Shown: positions 1 to 11,839 of the stretch, in pieces | How the letters are laid out: the number at the start of each line of letters is the position of its first letter | How positions within the stretch are numbered: position 1 is the stretch's first letter | Notes under the pieces: generated by a model | What the model was told of the DNA's origin: nothing | The model's input: the letters and a program-made list of their open reading frames with translations, nothing else | Databases searched by the model: none | From: Siphonodentalium dalli | Taxonomy: Eukaryota > Mollusca > Scaphopoda > Gadilida > Siphonodentaliidae | Assembly: GCA_032622095.1 (NCBI GenBank) | Contig: CP136062.1 | Coordinates: forward strand, 134,805,282-134,869,281 | Direction: 5' to 3' | DNA length: 64,000 bases | Made by a program: the position numbers and the translations under genes

Positions 1-1130
1 ATTTGATACATAATTTCCATAATATATGGGCTATCAAGAGTTATGGCCCTTGATCTTTTGATCGAAAATGTGATTTTTATTCAAAAAAAGACCAAAATAT
101 TGCATTTTCATACCCAAGAGGCACGAATACCAGATTTTTTCAAGCATGGTCACCTATGTTGGTTTAAAGGCCTCTGGCTTCCAACATCAATGTGAAAAAA
201 ATTCAAACTTTCGCCGTTAAATTTTCCAGAAAATCAATTTTTAATGCAGATGACAAATTTTGGGTGCTACAAAATTGACCCAGTATCTAGAGCCACTGTT
301 TCGCAGAAAACGCTACTGCTGTCTATGGGTGGGGTCAAGGTCACTTGCACTTAATTTTTTCATCAGTCTAGAACACCTTCTAAAATTACACAAATTCATA
401 TCCCACCTTGTCTCAATATACATACCACATGAATGGTGCCAGAAACCACTGGCACTTTATATCTATAAAATCACCCCTACTGATCATTCGAAACTGTGGA
501 GTGTCACCTTAAGGCGAATGCAATTTCATTAATCTTTAATATGGACCACATCTCCAAATTATCTGCATTATACCGCTTAAAATGATATATTACACCCCAT
601 GCGTTATTGCAATCACAAGCAGCAAGATTGGGTGGGGATTTACATGCACCCCCATGATTTCACCTCTTTTGGGTCTTTCAGAACCCAATGACGTTATGCT
701 TGACGTAGTGACAAAATGTATATATTCAACCATCATCTATAGCTTGAAAAAGGTGTGAAATGCAAAAATGTTGTATAAAATATATTATGAGATGCATCTT
801 TTCCTCAGATATCAAAATAAAACATTATATTTCATGCAACTACTATCTTTAATACTCTCCCAAAACCATGGGTTAAACAATTCCAAGTCTTATTTAGCAT
901 TAATGGAAGCTATACAGGGTTATGACATCACATGAACAATATGTTGTCAAGTGAAATATGTCCAGGAAAACATGAATTATTATATTTCACACTTGTGAAT
1001 AAGAAAGACTGAATATCTAATCTTTTAGTATACTGTGTAATGTCAATGTCAGCCTTTTCAGCTAAGATTCAAGGAGCATGATGTCACGAAGAAGTACCCT
1101 ACTGATCATTCGAAACTGTGGAGTGTCACC
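1..1130. other. Intergenic DNA with one 34-bp direct repeat
   Basis: No convincing exon is visible. The opening 60 bases carry GAGTTATGGCCCTTGATC, a motif that recurs in the tandem repeats near 12.6-13.0 kb, so this is probably repeat-derived. A 34-base segment beginning CCCTACTGATCATTCG is present identically at 475-508 and 1097-1130, bracketing 588 bases. A perfect match of this length is unlikely by chance and suggests a recent local duplication or the ends of an unrecognised element. Confidence 0.5.
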
Positions 1131-1152
1131 ATAGCTGCTATCCGTGATTAGG

Positions 1153-1958
1153 CGATACTTCTGCGCATGACTCGCCGGAAGTTATAACGCATAGAAACGA
1201 GAAAGCGTCATGCTCAATATACGTACTTGACTACTTTGCGTACATTTTTGTTTCGTTACCTTGCGTTTTACAAATTTACATTTTCGACAGTTTTGGAAAT
1301 TTAGAAACGCTAAAACGGCATTATTGCACTTAAATGAAAAAGTATATAATATCATAGAGTTGTGCGCTGTTTCGAGATATATGAATCATGATTCGATTGT
1401 CGATTCTGAACGTTTTCATCACACAGTTCGAACTTCTGTGTCAGACTCGGAGGCAATTTTGGCCAAGTCCATACCAATTACCATTGTTATAATTTTATTT
1501 TAGAATATAATTTTCTTCTTAATCACAGATGCGCATATTAATAAAAAAAAATTCCATCGAATGTTGTAATTACATTACTAAAACACTGAAAAAACCGCCC
1601 AGTTTCAAGTTGCTGTAGTATTTTAAATAATTAACCATAAGATATGGTATTTGGCTCATTGAATCATTAATAATTAATTCTGCAAAATTGAGGCAAACAC
1701 GTATTTGAAGGCATACAATTAGAAAAATACTTAACGAATCTGGGAACGGTTTTCAGTTCTGGATTCAGCAAATTGAGTTTGACAAAATAGGCATGATATT
1801 TGTATGACATATGAATTTAATTTTTTTATACACATCCATGAATATCCATAAATTGATGATTTCAGCAAATTTTCCCAAATTTTTATCACAAAATTCACCT
1901 ATTTTCTTTTTTTTCGATTTTTGCTGATATTGAGTTTGTTGTTTATGGAGGGTTTCTG
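1153..1958. other. No recognised feature
   Basis: AT-rich sequence with no recognisable gene, RNA or repeat. One 80-codon open frame at 1261-1503 has no familiar motif, no splice context and a length expected by chance. Confidence 0.5.
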
Positions 1959-1960
1959 TA

Positions 1961-2593
1961 TTGGAGGCCCTTTTCACATTTATTATTTATTTACGCTCAA
2001 GCTCAAATATTTGCGCTTAAGCACAAATATTTGCGCTTAAACGCAAATAACCTCTAACATTTGTGCTAAAGCGCAATTAAAAATTAATATGCATTGATCC
2101 CCCCTGAATTAATTTTAAATGGCACAGGCCTAAACACATCACTAAAGTTTATATTTCCCCACCATATGAGGGAAACAATCCCCAAGTAACCCCAAGATCT
2201 GTTTTATGACCATGGAAATAGTATAGATCTGTGCAGGATATGTCCCTTTAATAAAACATACTTGAGCTCTGGGAGTGAGGCACCAATTCTTGGGACACCA
2301 GGGACAGAGATGCTGATATGCATATGGATTTTTTTTTCTTCAACTTTCCAGTCTGTATGGGGCTACTACTATATGGGCCCATGATAATATAATATGAGAT
2401 GGACTCAATCATTCACATCAGAGGGATGTAAGGGAGTGCTAGGTATTTGCGCTTAAGCACAAATAAATTGATAGACACATATTTGCGCTTAAGCGCAAAT
2501 GATTTGTGCTTGAGCGTAAATTATTTACTACGCTTAAGCGCAAATATTTGCGCTTAATCGCAAATAAATAATAAATGTGAAAAGGGCCTCCCA
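1961..2593 (+). mobile_element. TA-flanked MITE with palindrome-rich ends, copy 1
   Basis: The 633-bp element begins (T)TGGAGGCCCTTTTCACATTT and ends with the reverse complement, flanked on both sides by TA, as in Tc1/mariner-like insertions. Just inside each end lie several near-perfect copies of TTTGCGCTTAAGCGCAAA, about four on the left and five on the right. The centre is ordinary AT-rich sequence with no long open frame, so the element is non-autonomous. A second copy in opposite orientation lies 250 bp downstream. I do not recognise the family by name. Confidence 0.8.
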
Positions 2594-2843
2594 TATTTAT
2601 GTGCCGGTACTTATTTCAGCAAAAACAAATTATGTTGCAATTAATTACGGGCTTGGAATATTTTCTCATAAATGCACTGGAGTCTGGACTAGTGACGTGA
2701 ATTAAGCGAATGAGACGAGCAGTTCACAAGTCAAAATCAGTTGGCGATATCTGGCTAGCAAGGGGATATTGCTGAGCTATTTAATTTTGATTATTATTTA
2801 ATATATTAATAAATAATTATTTATTAATTTTACTTGTTGCTTA

Positions 2844-3701
2844 TGGGAGGCCCTTTTCACATTTATTATTTATTTGCGCTTAAGCGCAAATATTTGTGCT
2901 TAAGCGTAAATCATAAATGCGCAAATCATTTACGCTTAAGCGCAAATATGTGGCTATCAATTTATTTGCGCTTAAGCGCAAATCATTTGGGCTTAAGCGC
3001 ATATACCTAACACTCCCTTACATCCCTCTGATGTGAATGATTGAGTCCATCTCATATTATATTATAATGGGCCCATAGTAGTAGCCCCATAGAGACTGGA
3101 AAGTTGAAGAAAAAACAATCCATATGCATATCAGCATCTCTGTCCCTGGTGTCCCAAAAATTGGTGCCTCACAACAAGAGCTCAAGTATATTTTATTAAA
3201 GGGACATCTCCTGCACAGATATATACCAGTTCCATGGCCATAAATAGGGAATTAGGGGTTACTTGGGGTTTGCTTCCCTCATATGGTGTACTTATTTACT
3301 TGAAATAGGGGAAAAACCCCTATTTTCATAATATCAGCATCCCTGTCCCCAAGAATGTGTGTCTCCATCCCAGAGATATAGTATATTTTATAAAAGAGAC
3401 ATATCCTGCACAGATCTATACCATTTCCATGGTCATACAACATATCTTGAGGTTACTGGGGATTGTTTCCCTCATATGGTGGGGCTATATAAACTTTAGT
3501 GATGTGTTTAGGCCTGTGCCATTTAAAATTAATTCAGGGGGATCAATGCATATTAATTTTTATTTGGGTTTAAGCGCAAATGATTTCTGCTTAAGCGCAA
3601 ATGATTTCCGCTTAAGCGCAAATATGATCTATTTGCGCTTAAGTGCAAATGATTTGAGCTTAAGCGTAAAAATAAATAATAAATGTGAAAAGGGCCTCCC
3701 A
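2844..3701 (-). mobile_element. TA-flanked MITE with palindrome-rich ends, copy 2 (inverted)
   Basis: Same termini (TGGGAGGCCCTTTTCACATT and its complement), same TA flanks and the same GCGCTTAAGCGC-rich subterminal zones as the copy at 1961-2593. The central sequence is the reverse complement of that copy. It is about 225 bp longer because part of the centre is tandemly duplicated: the block with AGCATC(T/C)CTGTCCC and CTGCACAGAT occurs near 3130-3290 and again near 3335-3480. The two elements together could fold into a giant hairpin. Confidence 0.8.
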
Positions 3702-3760
3702 TAGTTGCTGGTATTTATTCTCCAATATCAGTTAGATGGCTCAACAATGGTTGTTTCATA

Positions 3761-3804
3761 TGGGAGGCCCTTTCAAATTTATTATTTATTTGCGCTTAAG
3801 CGCC
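3761..3804 (+). repeat. Solo terminus of the same MITE family
   Basis: Starts TGGGAGGCCCTTTCAAATTT after a TA, runs into TTATTTGCGCTTAAGCGC, and then loses all similarity. This is a lone left end, 59 bp beyond copy 2. Confidence 0.7.
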
Positions 3805-4136
3805 CGTAACAAACTGTTCCACAAGCCAGAAGATTTTCAAACTTGAAGAGGCAAATGTCAACACAATGAAACATTGTTTACATCGATTATAGTTTCATAC
3901 TATTTTTAAGTTAATATTGAATTGATGAAGGAATGGAGCTACGAATGAGTGACTCCATAATATTAGTAATTGACTGGCAAATTAATTGCACAAAGCTTTC
4001 AAACTTTGTATAATATGTAACCGCGTACAGAGAATGTCAGAAGGAGGCATCTTTGTTGAAGACTTATAATCAGTTTGTCCATATTCTGCCAAGATAAATT
4101 ATATTAACCCGTTTGTAGAATTAAAGATCCTGTGAC
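3805..4136. other. No recognised feature
   Basis: AT-rich spacer without a recognisable gene or repeat. Confidence 0.4.
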
Positions 4137-4375
4137 AGTGCATTCTCTTATATATGAGTCTCCCATAGGGAGCCCTGCATATATAAGAGAATACACTTGT
4201 TTACAAGGTCGAGGTAAATATTGTTAGGCCAATGTATTCTCTCATATATGTGAGGATCCCTATGGGAGACTCATATATAAGAGAATGCACTGGCACATGA
4301 TCTTTATATAAGTAAGAGAATGCATTGGCACAGGGTTTACACAAAATTTCAAGAAGCCCCAGTCATGGAAGGGTT
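4137..4375. repeat. Hairpin repeat family GCATTCTCTTATATA, copy 1 (compound)
   Basis: Two adjacent hairpins (4137-4197 and 4228-4292) have arms GTGCATTCTCTTATATA and its complement, with GTCTCCCATAGGGA-type centres. A further half-copy ending AGAATGCATTGGCACAGGG (4313-4335) is followed by AGTCATGGAAGGGTTAA. The same arms and the same trailing sequence recur at 24179-24257 and 24705-24862, so this is a mobile or amplified foldback sequence. Confidence 0.7.
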
Positions 4376-4769
4376 AATTATAAATGACCATATTGGCTCA
4401 ATATTGGGAATATAATAACAAATTTAAATTGCAATATTGTAGTATTGTACATACATGTATCTGTTTCACTTGTGTCCAAACTAGACTGAGTTTTGGGTAA
4501 ATAATGTGAATGACTTGTTCATTTTCAGTAAATAATACTAAATACTCCATTGGAATTAACCCTTTTATAACTAAACATTGTGGTGAATTGGTGATAGGGG
4601 TGGGGTTTATCCACCAGACACCCCTTTTTTTGGGGGAATTTCATACCTGGTATATTTCAAACTAACTAGGCTATAAGTCGAACATTTTCTGATATTTATT
4701 GTTTGCATTTAAAGGGACTAAATTCGTTTTTTTAACTTAGTAAAAAAACATACATGTACCGGTACTGTA

Positions 4770-4990
4770 GATGATCAACGAAGAGCGCTTGTTATCAGCT
4801 CAGAAGATATGTGGGATAATTTGTGCACACAGAGATAAATTGACACAGGGAGTGTCATGGGATAGTTGATATTGACCTCAGATGACTTAAAGGGGTACTA
4901 ATAATTACAAATAAAGAGCGTTTATTATCAACTTAAAGAAAGAAACTGTGGGAATGTGCCAAATTCCACATTTTCTGGAAAAGTATTTTA
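4770..4990 (+). repeat. Helitron-related relic
   Basis: Contains TTATCAGCTCAGAAGATATG and TGACCTCAGATGACTTAAAG followed by GGGTACTAATAATTA. The same phrases occur at 36,060-36,270, and a decayed version occurs at 31.75-31.81 kb beside a Helitron-like start. I therefore read it as an internal fragment of the same non-autonomous Helitron family. No end is visible here. Confidence 0.4.
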
Positions 4991-7210
4991 AAAGCTAGAG
5001 CAAAATTAAATAATTGATATCCATATGCTCTACTTTTCTCATATTAACATTAAGTATACTAGATTGAACAAACTGTTAAAGAATTACAAAAAAAATTGAA
5101 GAAAATTAAAATATGGCCCTATGAATGTTTAGTCTCGACTCTTTTCCAAAAAAATTCATTTTTGGTGTTTTTGTCTATTTAAAAAGTTTTGGTGCAAATG
5201 AAATAGAAAAAACAACAGGTGTTTAATGTGCAAATTCAGTTGAACTTTCCTCTTATTTTAAACACTTTAGTTTGAAAAAAATATCATCAACAATGGAAAT
5301 TCAGTTAGTTTAATCTAGTATTCTTAAAATGTTACAAGAAAAGCAGGGCATATGAATATAAATTTATTGAGTTACATGATCTCAAATATGGCATTTCGTC
5401 ACACAAGTTTTGTTTCATGGGCAAATTGGGCTATGTCCATACAATGGAAAACACATTTTGTCTTCTTAATCATAGATTATTAAGAAAGAATGTTTTTGCA
5501 CAATCTAGTCAGAAAATTACTAAAAACATTGAATTAGAGCTTCATTCTATCTAGTTTTTGGAATTCTTAAACGTCAAGTATTGAATTTGGCTCCCAGACA
5601 ATCATTCTCAATTAGATATATCTTACAGTCACCTCTATCTGTTATAATTAGTACTAGTATTCATCATCAGTTGGAGTCTAAGATCAGGTGAGGGAGAGGC
5701 ATGGATGGCACCACTGATGACCTCATGGAGAGATTGATTCAAGAACACTGATTTTCAAATTTGATTTATTATGGTACTTGCTATGAATTTGCACCAAATG
5801 AATCAATATGTACCGTAGTTAAGTAGTAGTACATACTTTTGAGCAACTTATCAAGTATTAAGTAATTAAATAAAATATAAATACACGATCTGTCAATTGT
5901 GAATAACTGATCACAACAATTGACTCGCACTAGCTGTGGCAGACTTGAAATTTAATCCTGGATCCTGGATTGAGAATTTGAGACTACTATGATGCAAATC
6001 ATAGGGATGAGAAGTGAAAATGAGTCTGAAGTCAATCGCACAAGTCTATTCTCAAATTTCAATAGCAATTTTTATGTCAGGCAATTGGAATGAACTCATA
6101 TATTATAACACTAATTTATTAACAGGCAACTTAATTGCCAATGTATATATCGCTGTGCCAAACCTTAGCTTCTAGCAGGATTTATTGTACATCATACATG
6201 AAGGTCAATATGAGTCATTATGACCGCTCTCCCAGATTGCTGTAGTCAAACTAGAAGGGTAGGCACTATGACTATGTTCATGACTGAACTAGATTTGTTG
6301 TAGAATATTTGGCTAATAACAGCCTAGAGCTATGTGTTAATAAAATACTTGAATACACCTTCCACGTTAGGTTGTTTATTTTATACCACATGACATACTA
6401 CTTCGAACCAGTCATTTTAAATTTACTAGTGCCAGTACTACTACTAGGCAGTAGGGGTAGTATACTACTATTACTAGTATTAAACTGTAAATTTCACAGT
6501 TGTAGTTGGTACATTGTCATTCTGTTGCTATACAGTACACACTGTTGTCAGTGTTGAGACTTGAGTGTTGTTGTTGTTGTGTTCCAGTAGTCACTTGCAT
6601 AAATTTGACAACATTATATTATAATATTATAATATATTAATCATAATGTCATTATTACTATTACTTAGAAGTTAGATCACTTCAGACACTTGTGTTGTGG
6701 TTTTTTCTTGTGAGAATGTTCGCTGGTGTATAATCAGTCTGTGTCTAAGGTGTCACAGTGTTTACTCTCCGAGGTTGCTCAATTTCTCTCGTTGAGACCC
6801 GAGTGTTGCCGCTAACAAAATTCAATAAAAAATGTCAACAACAATGTGAATGTCAACATCACGATTGACGGTCATCGTCACTGTCACCCGAACTTCAATT
6901 TAAGTCGAGTTTTTAACCAGTTTATCAGCCAATAGTCGTTGAAATCATATGGAATGATGTAACGTTCCCACTCAATACCACATTCAATTTCGGTAAACTC
7001 CGATAATCGTATTCAAATGCGTGTTCTAATCAATTAAGTTCGAATTCAGCCAAATGAAAAACTTTATTCGCGTCATTTTATTAAGTTCAGAAAATTGCAT
7101 ATAGCGCATGCGCGAAACGTAAACAGAAAAGCCGGTGGGAGTTCGGACTGTTAGAAGGAAGTTCGACCTATTGACAAAATACAGATCAAACTTCCCGTGA
7201 CGTCACAACA
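4991..7210. other. No recognised feature
   Basis: A 2.2-kb AT-rich interval without a recognisable gene. Open frames are short and carry no motif. It includes simple T/A-rich stretches and a short TTG run near 6570. Confidence 0.45.
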
Positions 7211-7548
7211 CCTAATCACGGATAGCAGCTATCCTCTACCCCTGGTAACAGTAACATCCCAACAGAAATGGTGAAATCACGGAATCGGAAGTGGATCAAC
7301 GGGATGGTTATGAAATTAGCAACTTCAGTTTTTCTGAACAATTCCTATGTGAGGTATGCCTATAAATTAGTTTCATTTTGACCAATTTCGTTGGTTAGCT
7401 GAACGAAAACCAGCGAAGAGACGTCATGACATGGTCCATGACGTCCTTTACGTCATTTGTTCTTGTGAGCCAGAATCCAGACACATTTGATCTCTACCGG
7501 AAACACTGATTTCACATCACTAGACTAGACGCAATTATATATACGAAG
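7211..7548. other. No recognised feature
   Basis: Spacer between the 22-bp inverted repeat and the palindrome array. Nothing recognised. Confidence 0.4.
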
Positions 7549-8088
7549 TGGCTAAAGAGCGGTATACTGAGGGCTTAAGAACGGTATACCGCTCTTTAGC
7601 GATGAGTGCTAAGGAGCGGTATACGACTCTTTATGACCGGACACTAGAGATCGAGCAGTACGGATGATAATGTAAGACCGTTCTTTATTGCGCCAGGAAC
7701 ATGTATACATGTAGCTAAATAGCTAAATATATGGTATATACCGGTGTACACCACTCCTGTGCGCCGTTCTTTGGCGTTTGTCACTGATGAGCACCATACG
7801 GTTCTTTAGTGTCAACGCTGATGAGCGGTATGCATATACCGTTCTTTGGTACCGGTCAACCGCCAAAGAGCGGTATAGCCTACCGTTCTTTTGCGTATCA
7901 GACCCATATAGCCAAAGAGTGGTATACCACTCTTTAGCGTTTGGTACAAAAGAACGATATATCGCTCTTTAGCACCAAATGCTAAAGAGTGGGAATTCCG
8001 TTCTTTAGCGTGTCAGGCCCATATAGCTAAAGAGCGCTATACTGCTATAGCGTTTGGCACTAAAGAGCGGTATACCACTCTTTAGCCA
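7549..8088. repeat. Array of about 13 GCTAAAGAGCGGTATAC palindromes
   Basis: The 540-bp block is built from variants of GCTAAAGAGCGGTATACC joined to its complement GGTATACCGCTCTTTAGC, spaced 25-60 bp apart, with degenerate sequence between. Clear units lie near 7551, 7575, 7608, 7834, 7867, 7910, 7948, 7979, 8025 and 8058. The outermost units are inverted to each other (TGGCTAAAGAGCGGTAT at 7549 and ATACCACTCTTTAGCCA at the right edge), so the block could be a palindrome-packed MITE. A TA-type target duplication cannot be assigned confidently. Confidence 0.75.
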
Positions 8089-8890
8089 CGGCCATATATA
8101 TACACATACACGCTTTATTTACCGTACTAACAAGGGACATAAATAGAGGCTCTATCAGCGTATAATCGCTTTTGTTAGAAGTTATGAAACAGCGTATATA
8201 ATGTATATTTGACTTCGATAAGTCTTTTAGTCACCAGTACGCAAATCAAAGCTTTATTACAACGACACAAAGTAATGAATAACACGCATAACACATATAC
8301 AACATTATACATATATACAATATACACACAATAAATATGGGATCCCTCCCTACAAACGTGTTGTTTGTTTGTTTGGTTTTCATTACTCCTTTTTTGTTTG
8401 TTCTTCTTTTATACCTAGTGTGTGTATATAATATTATATTCTTCATCATGTTTTCAATTTTTAATTAAGAGACTTCTCTAAAGACCATTTTCTAGAAAAA
8501 ATACAGACTGTATTAAAACGAGAGATGTTTTCTATTGACAAGAGCCCATGAAACTGTTCGCGCGAAAGATTTTCCCAGTGATATTTTGGGATATAAGCGC
8601 TCATGTATAGACATTTATAGTTGTCATCTATATAAACGTGGGAAATTGCTACGTTTAGTTTGGCATGGAAGTGTATGAGTTGTTTTAACGGGAGACGTGG
8701 TGGCAGGGTGGTTGTACTGTAGTGTTCCGCGGAATCCGCCCCTCCAACTTTGGTGAAAATATTCAACATTTTGAAATCCCATGCCTGACACAGCAACAGT
8801 TGGAAACTACGCGTATAAGTTGAAATTGTTGTGATAGTTTGATGTATTTGTGTGGTTGCTCCACTAAGTGTCACGTGCGATCATATTAAC
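8089..8890. other. No recognised feature
   Basis: Contains a minus-strand open frame of 137 codons (8461-8874) that begins only with GTG and matches no family I know. I do not call it a gene. Confidence 0.45.
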
Positions 8891-8999
8891 AATGAGAATG
8901 ACGATGATGATGATGTTGATGATGATGATGATGGTGCTGATGATGATGTTGATGATGATGATGATGGTGATGACGATACGACGACGATGCGGACGATGG
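8891..8999 (+). repeat. GAT trinucleotide microsatellite
   Basis: An imperfect (GAT)n run with GTT, GGT and GAC interruptions. It creates Asp-rich and Ile-rich open frames on the two strands, which are artefacts of the repeat. Confidence 0.9.
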
Positions 9000-9460
9000 C
9001 GATAGCATCTTTCTTGTTCTATGTCGTTGGAAGTTTTTGTTTGGGACCCAAACAACGTGTTCATAGTTGTATTTTTCATTATAAATGGACAGTTCACATC
9101 AACAGCCGCATTGTGAATGCATAATAATCCACCAGGGTCTGTTATAATAGTATATATCTCGCTATGAATCGCTATTCCAGCTACGGCTGTATCGAATCTA
9201 TCGATCATATTCCATATTCCACCAGTTCAAAAATCATGACCATAACAATTAGTACAGTTTACTCACAAAAGTCGCCTAAAACGTACAACTTAGAGCTGGG
9301 ATCTTCACCGACTGTGAAATACATTATTAAGGTACTTCATGGTTTAACTAAGAAATATATTACCTCCACTATTTAATCAAAGTTATAAAGTTTCTCGTCA
9401 GAACAAATATTTCACAGGTTTTGAACTAGTGGAATATGGTCCGCGGGCTTAGCCATGCAA
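9000..9460. other. No recognised feature
   Basis: AT-rich spacer between the GAT run and the SINE tail. No gene seen. Confidence 0.4.
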
Positions 9461-9889
9461 ATAATAATACTAATCGATCCATTTATATAGCGCATTATAC
9501 AGTTATTTAGTTTCAATGCAATTGACGTCTATTCTTCTTTCGGCCATAGGGGCACATGTCACCAATGTTGTCACCACTGTCCTTCAACGAGGAAGCAACC
9601 CCAGCTGCAACGAAATCGTGCATATATAAAGGCTAACATACTGGCTAGATCTATCGACACCCGAATCGAGTACTCTTTTAACACGTGAGTGGTGCGAAGC
9701 AGTCACAATATGAGCGAGATTTGAACAGCATACGATCCGACAATTGCACGGATGTTGATCAATTCGTCCAAGCCACTGCTGTGTGAAACTGGCAATAGAC
9801 CAGCATCGGGCTGCGAACTCATCTCGGTGTGTTGACAGCGACGATAAGCTAACATCCGACAAACTAACCACTAAACTACGGAGCTCCAA
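9461..9889 (-). mobile_element. tRNA-headed SINE
   Basis: On the minus strand the 5' end reads GGAGCTCCGTAGTTTAGTGG, containing an A-box (TAGTTTAGTGG) that fits TRGYNNARNGG. About 60 bases on comes a degenerate B-box, AGTTCGCAGCC. These are the internal RNA polymerase III promoter elements of a tRNA-derived SINE. The 3' end reads GCGCTATATAAATGGATCGA followed by an ATT-rich tail, a type of ending I know from SINEs of molluscs and other marine animals. Length is about 430 bp. Such elements move with enzymes supplied by LINEs. Family assignment (for example to the Deu or Meta SINEs) is not possible by eye. Confidence 0.75.
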
Positions 9890-10313
9890 ACGATGATCTA
9901 GTATAAAAATAGTTCAACAATAATTTATTCAAAACATGCGTCTAGGCCTTAACAAGATGGTTGCCAAATATCAAGGAAATTGCTCTGGCTCCAAGACATG
10001 ATATCCCATGTGAATAACATAATATATTTATTAGAGTGTCGTCTAGACAGGAACTGAATTGACAGTTGACATCATCAGCTCTATCGGGAATACCTAATCC
10101 GCCGTAAACGATTCCTATTTCTGAGTCCAACAAGAATATGTGTTATCGACATAATGGATACTATTAGTGGTCGCTATATTAGCGAATAGATCCTATAGAT
10201 CATATATTGATGCACATATCATATAAACGTTATTCCACTCAAATGTCAAGACGTCTACGCCAACGTGTTGAGCAAGCGGGACGACAATTATTGAGCTTTA
10301 AAGCGGTACTATA
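9890..10313. other. No recognised feature
   Basis: Spacer between the SINE and the large foldback. Nothing recognised. Confidence 0.4.
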
Positions 10314-10605
10314 CACTAAATCCGGTAATTTATGTTATCATCTCCTTTTATACTCAACAGAATCTATGCAACACATGAACGAATTTGAGCCATGGATTAG
10401 TGCAAAAATAATGGTAATTATAATGAAACTGAATTTATGGCTGGAGTCATAAATTAATTTTCATTATAATTACCATGTTGTTTGCATCGTTCATAGAGCA
10501 CATGGGCGTATTTTGCACTAATCCATGGCTCAAATTCATTCATTTGTTGCAAATATTCTGTTGAGTATAAAAGGAGATGATCCCATAAATGACTGGATTT
10601 AGTGC
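10314..10605. repeat. Large imperfect foldback (about 120-bp arms)
   Basis: The left arm begins CACTAAATCCGGTAATTTAT, continues through ATCTCCTTTTATACTCAACA and GAGCCATGGATTAGTGCAAA, and ends at ATGGTAATTATAATGAAA. The right arm is the reverse complement of all these blocks, with a roughly 30-bp insertion. The central loop is short. A short related stretch (TACACTAAATCCGGTCATTT) recurs at 55,058-55,078. This is a MITE-like foldback. Flanks are too diverged to show a target duplication. Confidence 0.75.
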
Positions 10606-10899
10606 GTAATACCTAAACCGCAATAATGTGGTTCCAAAGCGGTTACAACTTCTGACTCCTAAGATGCTGTGTGTCAATGAACAAATACATGGACATTATG
10701 CATGCAGAATGAATCATTGATGCCAGTACCAACAGCTCCGCGTTGTCATTTCTGTCTACATCCCGCCTAAGTTTTGCCTCCATACATGCACGTGTATGCA
10801 CATGGCATGCACCTATATGCCCATGTATAAGAAGATGCTTTGATAATATAATTGAGCTTTCCACAGCTGTCAATCAAATAATTATTGACAGTTATATTC
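10606..10899. other. No recognised feature
   Basis: Spacer without recognisable genes. Confidence 0.4.
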
Positions 10900-11010
10900 T
10901 TTCAATCAGCTACTGAGACGGTCGTTTGCTGCAAAGGAAATTATAATGCCATCGTCTTTCACCCTAATTTGGATATCCGGGCATAGCATACATTCAGTAT
11001 GTAATGGGCT
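10900..11010 (+). repeat. Dispersed repeat, partner at 40.69 kb
   Basis: TCAGCTACTGAGACGGTC, TTTCACCCTAATTTGGATA and GCATACATTCAGT occur in the same order as the variants at 40,693-40,800 (TCAGCGACTGAGCTGGTC, TTCACCCTAATTGGGATAC). The two copies are clearly diverged. Family unknown. Confidence 0.55.
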
Positions 11011-11839
11011 ATTTTCAAACAACGTTTTGTTGTCAAATAATAATGTAGTGAAGTAGTTGTGCACTGGTGTTGAAAATATATCCATGACTGTAGCAGTGTC
11101 TTTCAATATGGCTGTCATTCGTTAATTTGTCGAGAACAGGAGAAGTTTGGGGGGGGGGGGTATGGAGGTCATGTCTCTTCAAAACAATCCAACCTGAATT
11201 ATCCTACCAGGAACGCTTTGGAAAATAGAACATTCGACATATTAGAATTATAACGACAAAATTTCGCGGGAAACCTGACACGACATTTTAGAATACGATT
11301 TTCCCGAAAGTGCATTTATGCTTGAAACATTGACAAGTTCTCTATAATAATCTAATACAATTCGTTGCCTTACTGTTAAAAGGACCTAAGTCGAGTTTTT
11401 TGGGTAATTCTTCAGGAGAGAACAATAACTTACTATTTATAATTTGGCTGTTTTTTTATTATAAAGAAACTCCAGTATAAAAGGAGGCAATTTAAGCACA
11501 ACATTTGAGAGTATATATAACTTGATCACTGGCCGACCTATAATATGAAGCGAGTAATCATGAAAACAAATGTTGTTAGGAGTTTTTGTTGGAGCCCTAT
11601 ATATGTTTAGAGAGAGTCTCATCGTTGGGCAAACGACACATTATTAAAGATGTCATGTCCGATTTGAAGCAATAAAAGCATCACGTTTTAGTTTTATATA
11701 CTTGTACCAGACAATAATTATATAAGACCCAAGAACCCATTAAAGGTACTCAATCAGATCAGACGGTCCCCATAACATCAAGATAAAACAACATTTGTTC
11801 AAAATACGCTTTAGTTATCAGAAACGATTTATTGCAACA
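11011..11839. other. No recognised feature
   Basis: AT-rich spacer with a 12-base G run near 11,149. No gene recognised. Confidence 0.4.

Larger units (their letters stand above)
1131..7232. mobile_element. Possible old DNA transposon defined by 22-bp inverted ends
   Basis: The first 22 bases, beginning ATAGCTGCTATCCGTGATTA, recur exactly as the reverse complement at 7211-7232. Such a pair 6 kb apart could be the termini of one transposon later filled by other repeats, or two unrelated members of a short repeat family. No clear target-site duplication is seen and no transposase reading frame lies between. The sequence next to the matched bases is not similar on the two sides, so the single-element reading is weak. 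Confidence 0.2.

Noticed and set aside
7549-8088. CRISPR-like array
   Set aside because: Units are palindromic, irregular in spacing and diverged, with no unique spacers of even length, and the DNA is eukaryotic.
8461-8874. 137-codon minus-strand open frame as a gene
   Set aside because: It starts only with GTG, has no recognisable motif or splice context, and is of a length expected by chance in a window this size.
8852-9208. Asp-rich and Ile-rich open frames
   Set aside because: Both are translations of the GAT microsatellite.
9810-9889. Functional tRNA gene on the minus strand
   Set aside because: The A-box is good but the B-box is degenerate and no cloverleaf closes; the sequence continues into a SINE body and tail.
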